64,000 nt of DNA from contig NZ_FOEJ01000005.1 of assembly GCF_900110705.1 (NCBI RefSeq), positions 186,001 to 250,000 on the forward strand. The letters run 5' to 3'. Within the stretch, counting starts at the first letter, position 1; every line of letters starts with the position of its first letter. The position numbers and the translations under genes are program-made. The notes below the pieces were generated by a model, which saw only the letters and a program-made list of their open reading frames with translations, did no database searches and was not told where the DNA came from. This DNA is from Loktanella sp. DSM 29012. Lineage in GTDB: Bacteria; Pseudomonadota; Alphaproteobacteria; Rhodobacterales; Rhodobacteraceae. This document shows, in pieces, positions 43,860 to 52,100 of the stretch.

Positions 43860-44239
43860 CCCAGTTGCCGGGCATCGCTGGCGAGATCGAGGATGCGATC
43901 GGGCTGGAGTTGACCGCCAAGCTGCTCAAGCGGCGGGGCGGGACAGAGGTCAACATCCCAGTTAGACCATCTCGCAGCTTGATCGCCGACATCATCGGCG
44001 AGCAGGCGACCCTCAAATTGATAGAGACATTCGGCCCTGGGCGGATCACTCTGCCTTGCGGGCATATGCGCGGCCGGGATGCCGAGCGCCTGGAGCGCCG
44101 CCGTCGTGCGCTCGACATGCTGCAGGCTGGTGAAACCGTCCTCGACGTTGCGCTTCAATGCGACCTCAACCAGAGGACGGTCAAAAAGTATCGCGCCGAA
44201 CTGCGCCGCGACGACGACCAGAAAGACTTCGGGTTTTAG
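43856..44239 (+). CDS. Mor/C-family transcription activator
   Basis: 127 residues. The N-terminal dimerisation part is EIEDAIGLELTAKLLKRRGG, then IIGEQATLKLIETFGPGRITLP. The C-terminal HTH (ALDMLQAGETVLDVALQCDLNQRTVKKYRAELR) matches the Mor/C family of Mu. As the last early/middle gene before the late operons it is the best candidate to activate the two late-promoter sites at 45815 and 53575. The ATG overlaps the gemA stop. Confidence 0.88.
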   Translation: MTQLPGIAGEIEDAIGLELTAKLLKRRGGTEVNIPVRPSRSLIADIIGEQATLKLIETFGPGRITLPCGHMRGRDAERLERRRRALDMLQAGETVLDVALQCDLNQRTVKKYRAELRRDDDQKDFGF

Positions 44240-44289
44240 ATTTACGGTGTCGGTTTATCTGTCAGACGACAGCTATGCTCAAGAGCGAG

Positions 44290-44952
44290 CTAATCTTCCT
44301 GTGTGACATCATCTGATAATTCAATGCCTTTCTTGCGAAGGTCCGCCCGCAGCTCGGAAGCAAATTCCTGAATTTTACGGTCGGGAAAAACCTCTTCCAA
44401 AGGTCGCCACCGATAGAGGAATTCTACTTTGCCATCGAGATCAGAGCTCCAGACACCTTCGTCACCATCTTCGGAATCATACCAAATTCTTGAGGTGGAC
44501 GTATTGGTAAGCTCGTTTTGAACAATGAATGCACTGAGGGTCAGTGTTGAGGTCGCCTCTCTAGCATCCGGAAGCTTTGCAGGATTGGGGCTGCCACCTT
44601 TATGTCGCTGGTCACGCTCGGCATCGAAAACTGTATCGTCACTTTCGAGGTGAGCAACTAGAAACCAGTTGCCCTTCGCGAATGGACCCGTCGTACCACT
44701 ACCTCTTAAGGTGAAGCAGACCAGCATATTGTGAAAAGGAACCCCATCCCATGTCCACTTTTCCATAGGTCTTTTAAGTCGGCTAGGAGGCCGGTGTGTA
44801 TATGTAGGTTGCCATTCCGCAAACTGAAGTTCAGGAAATAGGTTTTCAATTTCTCGCAAAAGGTGATGGGTGCGATCATGATACGCGACCACGATGCGAT
44901 AAGCTTGCCTTAGATCGGCGAGAGTTGCCTTCCAGTCGTGATCATCGCTCAT
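44290..44952 (-). CDS. Hypothetical protein, partner of a nuclease-like gene (phage cargo)
   Basis: 220 residues, no recognised domain. It has WTWDGVPFHNMLVCFTLRG, GNWFLVAHLESDDTVFD and a charged C-terminus. No membrane span or signal peptide. It lies 1 bp after the stop-to-start gap of the upstream PD-(D/E)XK-like gene, so the two are one operon, opposite in direction to every other gene right of the repressor and AT-richer. A defence or conversion role is inferred from context. Confidence 0.6.
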   Translation of the reverse strand: MSDDHDWKATLADLRQAYRIVVAYHDRTHHLLREIENLFPELQFAEWQPTYTHRPPSRLKRPMEKWTWDGVPFHNMLVCFTLRGSGTTGPFAKGNWFLVAHLESDDTVFDAERDQRHKGGSPNPAKLPDAREATSTLTLSAFIVQNELTNTSTSRIWYDSEDGDEGVWSSDLDGKVEFLYRWRPLEEVFPDRKIQEFASELRADLRKKGIELSDDVTQED

Positions 44953-44953
44953 G

Positions 44954-45706
44954 TCAAATTTCCTCCAATGCCAGTGCCCGCAGAGTGCTTGTCCCAGCAG
45001 TCAGGGGCTTCAATTTTTCAAGGCCTCTTGGGGTTTCAATGAAACTATAGCCAAAAAGGTTAAGCGCCTTGGTCATGTCGTCAAGGATACGCTGCTCGCC
45101 TGAGTTTACAGGCTCGACAGATGCACAGGCTTTGACAAGATCCATCCAGCCGATCAGAACAAACGACAGATTATCAATTTCCGTAGCTTGGATATCTGAG
45201 TTCGCGTAGGCATCTGCGATTAAATCCGTGTTTGAAATGTGACGGCTACTCAAGCCGTCTAGAGCCATGTAAACAACATAATCGGCGGGATCGATCACTT
45301 CCGAGTCTATTGATTGACGGTAAGCTGAAAGCTGTTCGGCCCACTGGCTCACTCTTTGCGGGTTACCTCTGTATTTAGACTCTACGATCAGATGGACTCG
45401 CTTTTCCGGATCGCCGACCGTGAAGGTGATTAAGACGTCAGGCTCTACACCGATCTTCTTCCCTTCGAACTCCCACATTGGCCAGAACTCAATTTCGACC
45501 AGCTCACCGAGACGAAACCTGGTAAGCGTCTCAGACATGCTCGCACGTAAGATTGACCAAGATGTCGATCCAGACAGGTACGACAATCGCTCCATAACCG
45601 TAGCGGTTACGAGATCTTCGCTTCCCTTAAATAAATCGCGCCATCGAGTGACCGCATCACCATCATGCAGGCGTCCGGCTTTACTTGATAGAATAGCGTT
45701 GAGCAT
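44954..45706 (-). CDS. PD-(D/E)XK nuclease-like protein (phage cargo)
   Basis: 250 residues. The nuclease core is VEPDVLITFTVGDPEKRVHLIVESKYRG, giving D90, E109 and K111 in the D-(x)n-ExK arrangement. A likely leading Glu lies in LVEIEFWPMWEFEG (E71-E81). The following QWAEQLSAYRQSI helix is typical of restriction-like endonucleases. It is first in a two-gene minus-strand operon with its own upstream gap (45707-45811). It could cleave competing phage or host DNA, with the partner as regulator or immunity factor (inference). Confidence 0.68.
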   Translation of the reverse strand: MLNAILSSKAGRLHDGDAVTRWRDLFKGSEDLVTATVMERLSYLSGSTSWSILRASMSETLTRFRLGELVEIEFWPMWEFEGKKIGVEPDVLITFTVGDPEKRVHLIVESKYRGNPQRVSQWAEQLSAYRQSIDSEVIDPADYVVYMALDGLSSRHISNTDLIADAYANSDIQATEIDNLSFVLIGWMDLVKACASVEPVNSGEQRILDDMTKALNLFGYSFIETPRGLEKLKPLTAGTSTLRALALEEI

Positions 45707-45811
45707 GTTGCGCGTCCAAATCCTTCAAAGAATCTTGTAGATTCATCAAAGCCGTTATCTGCGATCACAACAATCCCGATTTAAGGCAGCCCTCCAGTTG
45801 AGAATAATGGA

Positions 45812-45860
45812 CACCCGGTGAACGCGTTCACCGGCTACGGCCCGCGCGCGCGATGGCAAA
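45812..45860 (+). promoter_or_regulatory. Late promoter element (Plys position), 20-bp perfect palindrome
   Basis: The palindrome CCGGTGAACGCGTTCACCGG at 45815-45834 is part of a 49-bp stretch repeated at 53572-53620 with only seven differences. It lies 60 bp before the endolysin ATG. In Mu, activator C binds before lys and before I; this element and its twin stand in just those two places. Confidence 0.72.
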
Positions 45861-45893
45861 TTGACCGGGACACTGCCGCCCGGAGCCCGCGCC

Positions 45894-46757
45894 ATGAAAC
45901 TTTCCCGCCACAAGATCTCGACTGCCACATGGCAGGCCGCAACGCATGTCGGCGGCACGATCGAGCCGACGCTGATCGTCCTGCACGATACAGCCAGCCG
46001 CTTGGACGAAGGCTCCGCCGCTGACTACTTGGCAGACAACGCCGCCAAGGTTTCGGTCCACTTTGTCGTCGAGCGCGACGGTTCGCTGATCCAGCAGGTC
46101 GCGACTAACCGGCGCGCCAACCACGCGGGCCGGTCGGAATACCACGGCCAGACCGGCTGCAACGGCTTTTCCATCGGGATCGAGATCGTGAACCCCGGCC
46201 GCATGACGGCCGCAGGGCATGGCTTTGCGCGGACGTGGTTCAAGGAGACCTTCAACGTCGAGACATTCCACATCCACGAGGTCACGACAGACGAACACGG
46301 TCACGGCTGGTGGATGGACTACACGCCCGAACAGATCGCCACGGTCACCGCACTTTGCACCGCGCTGTTCGCCGGTATCCCGACGCTGATGGACATCCGC
46401 ACGCACTGGTATGTCTCACCCGGCCGCAAGACCGACACCAACCCACTGTTCCCGCTTGAGGCGATCCGCGCCAAGGTTCTAGGCCGTGACGATCCGGCTG
46501 ACATCGCAGCCGAGGAACAATCGTCCCGCCGTCAGGGCCAGCAGCTTGTCCAGATCGCCACACGCGGCAGCCGCCTGAACATGCGCCGCTGGCCCAGCTT
46601 CAACCCCAACGTCATCGCAGCGATCCCCGACGGGACTGCCGTCCCGGTCATCCGCGAGGGCGTCTTTGCCGGGCGGCCCTGGATGCGCGTCCTGTGGGGC
46701 GGGCAAGAGGGATGGATCGTCGCCGACTACACCACCGAACTGACCAAACCCATCTGA
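45894..46757 (+). CDS. Endolysin: N-acetylmuramoyl-L-alanine amidase with SH3 domain
   Basis: 287 residues. Amidase_2 domain (about 20-170): zinc ligands in LIVLHDTA and a later His (THWYVSPGRKTD), with VSVHFVVERDGSLIQQV and NGFSIGIEIVNPG. The C-terminal SH3b-like wall-binding domain (about 215-287) reads LNMRRWPSFNPNVIAAIPDG and WMRVLWGGQEGWIVADY. It cuts the peptide from MurNAc at lysis. No signal peptide, so it needs the holin. I used the ATG behind CGGAG at 45894. Confidence 0.9.
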   Translation: MKLSRHKISTATWQAATHVGGTIEPTLIVLHDTASRLDEGSAADYLADNAAKVSVHFVVERDGSLIQQVATNRRANHAGRSEYHGQTGCNGFSIGIEIVNPGRMTAAGHGFARTWFKETFNVETFHIHEVTTDEHGHGWWMDYTPEQIATVTALCTALFAGIPTLMDIRTHWYVSPGRKTDTNPLFPLEAIRAKVLGRDDPADIAAEEQSSRRQGQQLVQIATRGSRLNMRRWPSFNPNVIAAIPDGTAVPVIREGVFAGRPWMRVLWGGQEGWIVADYTTELTKPI

Positions 46758-46769
46758 AAGGGCATCCCG

Positions 46770-46991
46770 ATGCTGAACTCACCCAAATCTCCCTTTGCGT
46801 CGAAAACGATCTGGGGCGCTGTCGCGGCCGTGATCATCGGCCTGCTGAACCTGCTTGGCTATGCGACATCCGAGGCTGACGCGGAAACCCTGTCGCAGCT
46901 CCTGACCGGCATCGCTGCCAGCGTTGCGGGGGCTGTCGCGCTCTATGGTCGGATCAAGGCCAACGCCCCGATCAAGCTGACCAAGGACTAG
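46770..46991 (+). CDS. Holin-like small membrane protein
   Basis: 73 residues: a short polar start, span IWGAVAAVIIGLLNLLGYAT (about 14-33), then LSQLLTGIAASVAGAVALYG (about 41-60) and a basic tail. Two spans and a place directly after the endolysin fit a holin. The family is otherwise generic. Confidence 0.65.
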   Translation: MLNSPKSPFASKTIWGAVAAVIIGLLNLLGYATSEADAETLSQLLTGIAASVAGAVALYGRIKANAPIKLTKD

Positions 46992-46995
46992 GCCC

Positions 46996-47397
46996 GTGGA
47001 ATTGGGCTGGTCCGCCATCACCCTCGCCGGGCATGTGACGCTTTGCCTGTCGATCCTGCTGATCCTCTGGAACGGGGTAACGGTGCTGCCCTACGTTCAG
47101 GCCCCCGCCAGCTTTGCGCCGGTCGCCAGTCCGCTGTTCCTGTTCGGGGCCGCGATCCTTGTTGAACGGATCTACTACATCGCGGCGCGGCTGTTGGTGA
47201 ACAGCGGCACGAACCTTTGGGAATTGCACCCTGCCCCGGATCTGCTGTCAGCCATCGTTGCTGCGGCAGGTTTCTGGGTTGCTGCGACGGTGCGCATGAT
47301 CGGACGCCCGCGCGGACTACCCTGCCGAGGCGCAATCACCACACAGGCAGGCGTGATGCTGTCCGTATTCGGCCTGCTGTCTTGGGGGTTGGCATGA
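46996..47397 (+). CDS. Phage membrane protein in the lysis cluster
   Basis: 133 residues, GTG start. About four spans: ITLAGHVTLCLSILLILWNG, SPLFLFGAAILVERIYYIA, LLSAIVAAAGFWVAATVRM and VMLSVFGLLSWGLA. No family recognised. It overlaps the DUF2730 gene by 4 bp. It could be a second holin or antiholin. Confidence 0.55.
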   Translation: MELGWSAITLAGHVTLCLSILLILWNGVTVLPYVQAPASFAPVASPLFLFGAAILVERIYYIAARLLVNSGTNLWELHPAPDLLSAIVAAAGFWVAATVRMIGRPRGLPCRGAITTQAGVMLSVFGLLSWGLA

Positions 47398-47780
47398 TGG
47401 AATGGATCACGGGCGGAAAGGAACTGCTGGGTCTGATCCTCGCGGCAATCGGCGTTCTGGGGTTCCTCGGACGCTGGTTCTGGGGCCGCGTGTCCAGTCG
47501 GGTCAAATCCGATTTCAGCGGCCTGACCTCTGGCCACAAGGAAATCGTCAAGCGGCTTGAGGATGTCGAAAAGGATCAAGGCCGCCTGGGGGACGAGCTC
47601 AAGAAGGTCGAGACGCGCCTGACGGCGGTCGAGGCACGCATGGGCTCACTCGCGACCAAGTCCGACCTCCAGGCTGTCGTGGTCTCGATCGCCAAGCTGG
47701 AAGTCACGGGCGCGCATACAGCCCAGATGGTCGATACGCTCTACCGCGGTGTGCTGGCCAATGCGGAGCGCGGCAAGTGA
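47394..47780 (+). CDS. DUF2730 family phage protein
   Basis: 128 residues. One N-terminal span, LLGLILAAIGVLGFLGRWFW, then a long coiled coil (IVKRLEDVEKDQGRLGDELKKVETRLTAVEARMG) and LVANAERGK-like end. This is the DUF2730 layout found before gp26/gp27 in Mu-like phages, perhaps a spanin-like or lysis-associated protein. Tandem ATGs at 47394 and 47397. Confidence 0.75.
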   Translation: MMEWITGGKELLGLILAAIGVLGFLGRWFWGRVSSRVKSDFSGLTSGHKEIVKRLEDVEKDQGRLGDELKKVETRLTAVEARMGSLATKSDLQAVVVSIAKLEVTGAHTAQMVDTLYRGVLANAERGK

Positions 47781-48091
47781 GCATGCTGCGCCAATGGGCC
47801 AACAGCGTGGTCCGGATCGAGACCGAGAAGCGCCGCTTGGAAATCCTCGAATACCTGATGGGCACCCCCGGTTACGAGGCCGCCGCGAGCCTGTTGCGCC
47901 TGAACTGCCAACGCCTCGGCGTGCCCTCGACGATGGACCAGACAATCGCCGCGCTGCAGTGGCTGGAAGAACAAGAGCTGATCACGGTCCGACGGCATGC
48001 TGACGAGATCATTGCCCGCATCACGCTCGATGGGCGCGAGGTCGCCGACGGCACGCGGACAGTGCCGGGCGTCATGCGCCCCGATCCCTGA
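47777..48091 (+). CDS. Small winged-helix phage protein (VpaChn25_0724-like), paralogue 1
   Basis: 104 residues, GTG overlapping the previous stop (or ATG at 47783). ETEKRRLEILEYLMGTPGYEAAASLLRLNCQRLGVPSTMDQTIAALQWLEEQELITV is a winged helix, followed by TLDGREVADGTRTVPGVMRPDP, the conserved tail of the family (name from memory). It probably occupies the place of Mu gp26. The next gene is a clear paralogue. Confidence 0.7.
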   Translation: MSMLRQWANSVVRIETEKRRLEILEYLMGTPGYEAAASLLRLNCQRLGVPSTMDQTIAALQWLEEQELITVRRHADEIIARITLDGREVADGTRTVPGVMRPDP

Positions 48092-48126
48092 ACCCGTTTC
48101 AATACCCTTTCAAAGGAGCCTTCAAC

Positions 48127-48420
48127 ATGGCTGCAAACCCTGAGACTGAACACCGCCGCCTGTCGATCCTTCGGCATCTCGAACGGTCGTCTGATTACAC
48201 GTCGAACGCCTCGATCCTGATCGATGTGGTCAACGGTGTCGGTGTGTCCACGACCGAGGACCAGATGCGGGCCGCACTTGCCTGGCTGGCGGATGCCGAA
48301 TTGATCGAGATGACGGACCACGGCCATGTCGTCATCGCCACGGCGACTGTGCGGGGTGCAGAGGTGGCGCTTGGCCGCAGCGTTCATCCCGGCGTCAAAC
48401 GTCCGACGGCGCGGCGCTGA
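48127..48420 (+). CDS. Small winged-helix phage protein (VpaChn25_0724-like), paralogue 2
   Basis: 97 residues: ETEHRRLSILRHLERSSDYTSNASILIDVVNGVGVSTTEDQMRAALAWLADAELIEM, ending VALGRSVHPGVKRPTARR. The start, middle AALxWLxxxELI and the PGVxRP tail line up with the preceding gene, so they are tandem duplicates that have diverged. Ribosome site AAAGGAG at 48112. Confidence 0.7.
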   Translation: MAANPETEHRRLSILRHLERSSDYTSNASILIDVVNGVGVSTTEDQMRAALAWLADAELIEMTDHGHVVIATATVRGAEVALGRSVHPGVKRPTARR

Positions 48421-48421
48421 C

Positions 48422-49003
48422 ATGCCCCCGCCCCGCAAGATCGATCTGCTGCCAAAGGAGCTGCGCGACTGGCTTCAGGACGCGCTGAAGGAGCGCGGGT
48501 TTTCCGGCTATGTCGAACTCGCGGCGGATCTGAACGACAAGCTGGAAGAGCGCGGCCTTGAGGTGCGGATCGGCAAATCGGCGGTGCATGCCTACGGGCA
48601 GGAATACGAACAGATGGCCCGCGCCCAGGAAGAGGCGAGCGCCTGGGCGATCAGCTGGATGGAGGGAAACGGTCTCGAAGAGGAGGCCAAGCGCCACAAC
48701 GTCCTGTTCCAGATGATCACGACGCTGGCCTTCAAGGTCATGAAATCCCAGATGCTCAAGGAAGGCGAGGAAATCGACCCGCGCGAGTTGGCGTTCTTGG
48801 GCAAGATGCTCAAGGACGTGATGAGTTCGTCCGGTATGCGCGAGAAGATGACGGCTGATCAGGAAAAGCGCATCGCAGAACAAGCCGCGCGCGAGGCCAA
48901 GGCCGCTGTCGCCGATGACCTGACCCAGAACGCCAAGACCTTTGGCCTGACCGCAGACACGGCGGCCGCGATCAAGGCGCGCATCCTCGGGGTGGCGCTG
49001 TGA
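48422..49003 (+). CDS. DUF3486 family protein (Mu gp27-like, probable small terminase)
   Basis: 193 residues. The start RKIDLLPKELRDWLQDALKERGFSGYVELAADLNDKLEERGLEVRIGKSAVHAYGQEYE is the HTH-bearing DUF3486 N-terminus; the rest is helical with EDLTQNAKTFGL-type end. In Mu-like phages gp27 is thought to be the small terminase subunit that recognises pac. It is followed at once by the large subunit. Confidence 0.85.
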   Translation: MPPPRKIDLLPKELRDWLQDALKERGFSGYVELAADLNDKLEERGLEVRIGKSAVHAYGQEYEQMARAQEEASAWAISWMEGNGLEEEAKRHNVLFQMITTLAFKVMKSQMLKEGEEIDPRELAFLGKMLKDVMSSSGMREKMTADQEKRIAEQAAREAKAAVADDLTQNAKTFGLTADTAAAIKARILGVAL

Positions 49004-50565
49004 CCGGCGTTGCGACCAAACCGGAGCTGCCGGCCAACGTGGTCGCAGGCCGTGACCTGCCGTCTGTCCTGCTGCCCTACCAACAGCGCTTGCTGTCGCT
49101 GATGGCGACAGAGCAGCTCGTCGTTTGTGAGAAGTCGCGTCGCATTGGCATGACCTGGGGGATCGGGTCGGACGCCGTGCTGACGGCCGGCGCGCAACGG
49201 GCGGCAGGCGGGATGGACGTGCTCTACATCGGGTTCAATCTGGACATGGCGCAAGAGTTCATCGACGTCTGCGCGATGTGGGCCAAGGCCTTCATGCCCG
49301 CTGCGAGCGCTGTCGAGGAGTTCATCTTCAAGGACCAGACCGAGGACGGGGCGGACAAGGACATCAACGCCTTTCGCATCCGGTTCGCGTCCGGTTTCGA
49401 CATCGTTGCCCTGACCAGCAAGCCGCGCAGCTTGCGTGGCCGCCAGGGCTTCGTGATCTTTGACGAGGCCGCGTTCCACGATGAGTTGGACGAGATGCTC
49501 AAGGCTGCGGTGGCGCTGTTGATGCTGGGCGGCAAGGTTCTGGTGATCAGCACGCACGACGGCGCGGAAAACGCCTTCAACCGTTTGATCGCCGACGTCC
49601 GGTCCGGAAAGCGCAAGGGCGTTGTGCTGCGGGTCACCTTTGACGATGCCGTCAACGACGGCTGGTACGAACAGATGGCGCTATCGCGCGGCTGGCCCAA
49701 TACACCCGAGGCCAAGGCGGAAAAGATCGCGGACATCATGGCCTTCTACGGCGATGACGCCGACGAGGAATTGCACTGCATCCCCAAGATGGGCAGCGGA
49801 GCCTATATCTCGGCTGCCGCCGTCGAGGCCTGCATGACCGATGCGCATCACGTCGCCCGGCTGTCATGCCCGTCAGGGTTCGAGTTGCGGCCTGCCGCAG
49901 AGCGCAGGACCTTTGTGCAGACGTTCCTCGATAATGAGGTCGTGCCACATCTGACCCGGCTGGACGACGATCGGTTGACCGCGATGGGCGAGGACTTCGG
50001 CCGCACCTCTGACCTGACCATCCTCGCCATCGGGCAGGAACAGCGGGACCTGTCCGTCATGGTGCCGCTGATAATCGAGCTCAAGAACATGCCGATCGAA
50101 CAGCAATACCAGGTGATCGAATGCGTCATCACCAGGCTGACGCGGTTTCTGGGGGCCAAGTTCGACGCGACGGGCAACGGCCTTGGCCTGGCCGAGCGAT
50201 GCCAGGAGAGGTTTGGCTACGACCGGATCGAGGCGGTGAAGCTGAGCCAGAGCTATTACCTGGAGCACGGACCGCGCGTGAAGAAACACTTCGAGGATCA
50301 GACGATCAGCCTCGCCAACGATGTCGATGTCCGCGACGACATGCGGGCGGTCAAGCTGGTGCGGGGCATCCCGACGATCCCGAACGAGCGCAACAAGGGA
50401 CGGCACGGCGATGCCTTCGTCGCCCTGATGCTGCTGCTGGCCGCACTCAAAACTGAATACCAGGTCGCGACCTATGAGCGGGTGCCACGGGGCGGGCGGC
50501 CTGACGATGACGGAAAGACGGTGGAGACCACCGCAGGCTTTGGATCACGCGAGGGGCTATGGTGA
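49000..50565 (+). CDS. Terminase large subunit (Mu gp28-like)
   Basis: 521 residues, GTG start overlapping gp27. ATPase domain: CEKSRRIGMTWG (Walker A variant, about 45-56) and the Walker B GFVIFDEAAFHDELDEML. Nuclease domain (RNase H fold): GEDFGRTSDLTILAIG, FDATGNGLGLAE and KGRHGDAFVALML provide the acidic metal site. It drives headful DNA packaging from the left phage end. Confidence 0.92.
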   Translation: MTGVATKPELPANVVAGRDLPSVLLPYQQRLLSLMATEQLVVCEKSRRIGMTWGIGSDAVLTAGAQRAAGGMDVLYIGFNLDMAQEFIDVCAMWAKAFMPAASAVEEFIFKDQTEDGADKDINAFRIRFASGFDIVALTSKPRSLRGRQGFVIFDEAAFHDELDEMLKAAVALLMLGGKVLVISTHDGAENAFNRLIADVRSGKRKGVVLRVTFDDAVNDGWYEQMALSRGWPNTPEAKAEKIADIMAFYGDDADEELHCIPKMGSGAYISAAAVEACMTDAHHVARLSCPSGFELRPAAERRTFVQTFLDNEVVPHLTRLDDDRLTAMGEDFGRTSDLTILAIGQEQRDLSVMVPLIIELKNMPIEQQYQVIECVITRLTRFLGAKFDATGNGLGLAERCQERFGYDRIEAVKLSQSYYLEHGPRVKKHFEDQTISLANDVDVRDDMRAVKLVRGIPTIPNERNKGRHGDAFVALMLLLAALKTEYQVATYERVPRGGRPDDDGKTVETTAGFGSREGLW

Positions 50566-52100
50566 AAATCAGGGATATGTTGCGCGATGCCTGGGGCCGC
50601 CTGGTCAAGACGGGCGAGCTGACCGAGGAACAGGCCGAAGGCGGCATGACCGGTGTCCGCCAGTCTTGGGTGGAATCCGTGGCCAGCGGTCTGACGCCGC
50701 AGGCGCTGGCGGGTATTCTGCAGGACTGCGACCGGGGCGAGCTGGACGCCTTCATGACGCTGGCCGAAGAGATGGAAGAACGCGACCCGCACTACGCCTC
50801 TGTCCTGGGCCAGCGCAAACGTGCCGTGTCCGGTATCAAGGCAACGGTCAAACCCTATTCCGAGGATGCCGCCGACGTGGCCATCGCCATATGGGTCGAG
50901 GACAATATCACCGGGCACGATCAATTCGCGGACCTGGTCGAGGATTTGATGGATGCCGTCGGCAAGGGTTTTGCAGTGGTCGAGATCGACTGGTCCACGG
51001 ATGCGACCGGCTGGACGCCCCGCGCCTTTGTCTGGCGGACGCAGCGGTTTTTCCAGTTCGACCGCGAGACCGGACGCAAGATCAGGCTGCGCGATGATGC
51101 CGATCCGCTGGACGGGGTCGAGCTGCGCCCGTTTCGGTTCATCGTCCACACCGCCAAGCTGAAATCCGGTCAGGCGTTTCGTGGTGGTCTGGCCCGCGTC
51201 GTGGCCTTCAGCTGGATGTGCAAGGCCTACACGGTCAAGGACTGGATGGCCTTTGTCGAAACCTACGGCCTGCCGCTGCGCCTGGGCAAATACGATCAGG
51301 CCGCGACAAAGCAGGATGTGGCCACCTTGTTCCGCGCGGTGGCCAACATCGGCACGGATGCGGCGGCGGTGATCCCCAAGCATATGGATATCGAATTCGT
51401 CCAGAACACGTCCGGCAACGGCAGCCAGCCGATCTTTGAAAACCTCGCCCGCTATGTTGATGAGCAGATCAGCAAGGCAGTGCTGGGTCAGACGATGACC
51501 ACCGACAACGGGTCCAGCCAGGCGCAGGCCAATGTCCACAACGAAGTCCGCCACGACGTTGCCACAGCCGACGCGCGGGGCATCACGGGCTCGATCAATC
51601 GGGACTTGGTGATCCCGGCGGTGCTGCTGAACTTCGGCCCGGTCAAAGGCTTTCCCAAGGTTCTGATCACGGTCGAGGAACCCGAGGACATCAAGGCCAA
51701 GGTCGATGGTGTCGTGGCACTCGCCAGTGCTGGTGTGACCTTCAAGGCGACCGAGGCGCGCGGGATCGTGCGCATGTCCGACCCCGACGATGACGACGAA
51801 GTCTTTGGCGGTGCGCCTGCGGCTCCGGAGCCAACCAGAAAGGCGCGGGTGTGGTTTTCGCGGTTCGGTTCAGAGGCCGATATGATCGACGACATTCAGC
51901 GCGACATGCTGTCGGACTGGGAACCGGTCATGGACGAGTTGATGGAGCCGTTCATGGCGGCGATCGCGGAGGCAGACAGCTATGAGACCGCCCGTGCGGC
52001 CCTGGACAAGATCGACGGCTTGCCCAGCTCCCGGCTGATCGACCAGCTCGTCCGCGCCAGCTTTACCGCCCGCGCCGCCGGGGACGTGGCGGATGGCTGA
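50559..52100 (+). CDS. Portal protein, DUF935 family (Mu gp29-like)
   Basis: 513 residues. Typical stretches: LTPQALAGILQDCDRGELDAFMTLAEEMEERDPHYASVLGQRKRAV, FVETYGLPLRLGKYDQAATKQDV and LGQTMTTDNGSSQAQANVHNEVRHDV. These are the signatures of the DUF935 portal of Mu-like phages. It forms the ring through which DNA enters the head. Overlaps terminase and the MuF gene. Confidence 0.92.
   Translation: MVKIRDMLRDAWGRLVKTGELTEEQAEGGMTGVRQSWVESVASGLTPQALAGILQDCDRGELDAFMTLAEEMEERDPHYASVLGQRKRAVSGIKATVKPYSEDAADVAIAIWVEDNITGHDQFADLVEDLMDAVGKGFAVVEIDWSTDATGWTPRAFVWRTQRFFQFDRETGRKIRLRDDADPLDGVELRPFRFIVHTAKLKSGQAFRGGLARVVAFSWMCKAYTVKDWMAFVETYGLPLRLGKYDQAATKQDVATLFRAVANIGTDAAAVIPKHMDIEFVQNTSGNGSQPIFENLARYVDEQISKAVLGQTMTTDNGSSQAQANVHNEVRHDVATADARGITGSINRDLVIPAVLLNFGPVKGFPKVLITVEEPEDIKAKVDGVVALASAGVTFKATEARGIVRMSDPDDDDEVFGGAPAAPEPTRKARVWFSRFGSEADMIDDIQRDMLSDWEPVMDELMEPFMAAIAEADSYETARAALDKIDGLPSSRLIDQLVRASFTARAAGDVADG

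Noticed and set aside
36235-45860. A Gam-like host-nuclease inhibitor gene
   Set aside because: I looked between muB and gemA, where Mu has gam; the proteins there are HTH types, mini membrane proteins and DUF3164, none with the Gam coiled-coil pattern.
45818-46024. A conserved leader peptide starting MNAFTGY in both late-promoter repeats
   Set aside because: The reading frames diverge right after the repeat and continue in different frames relative to the downstream genes; the conservation is better explained by the DNA palindrome.
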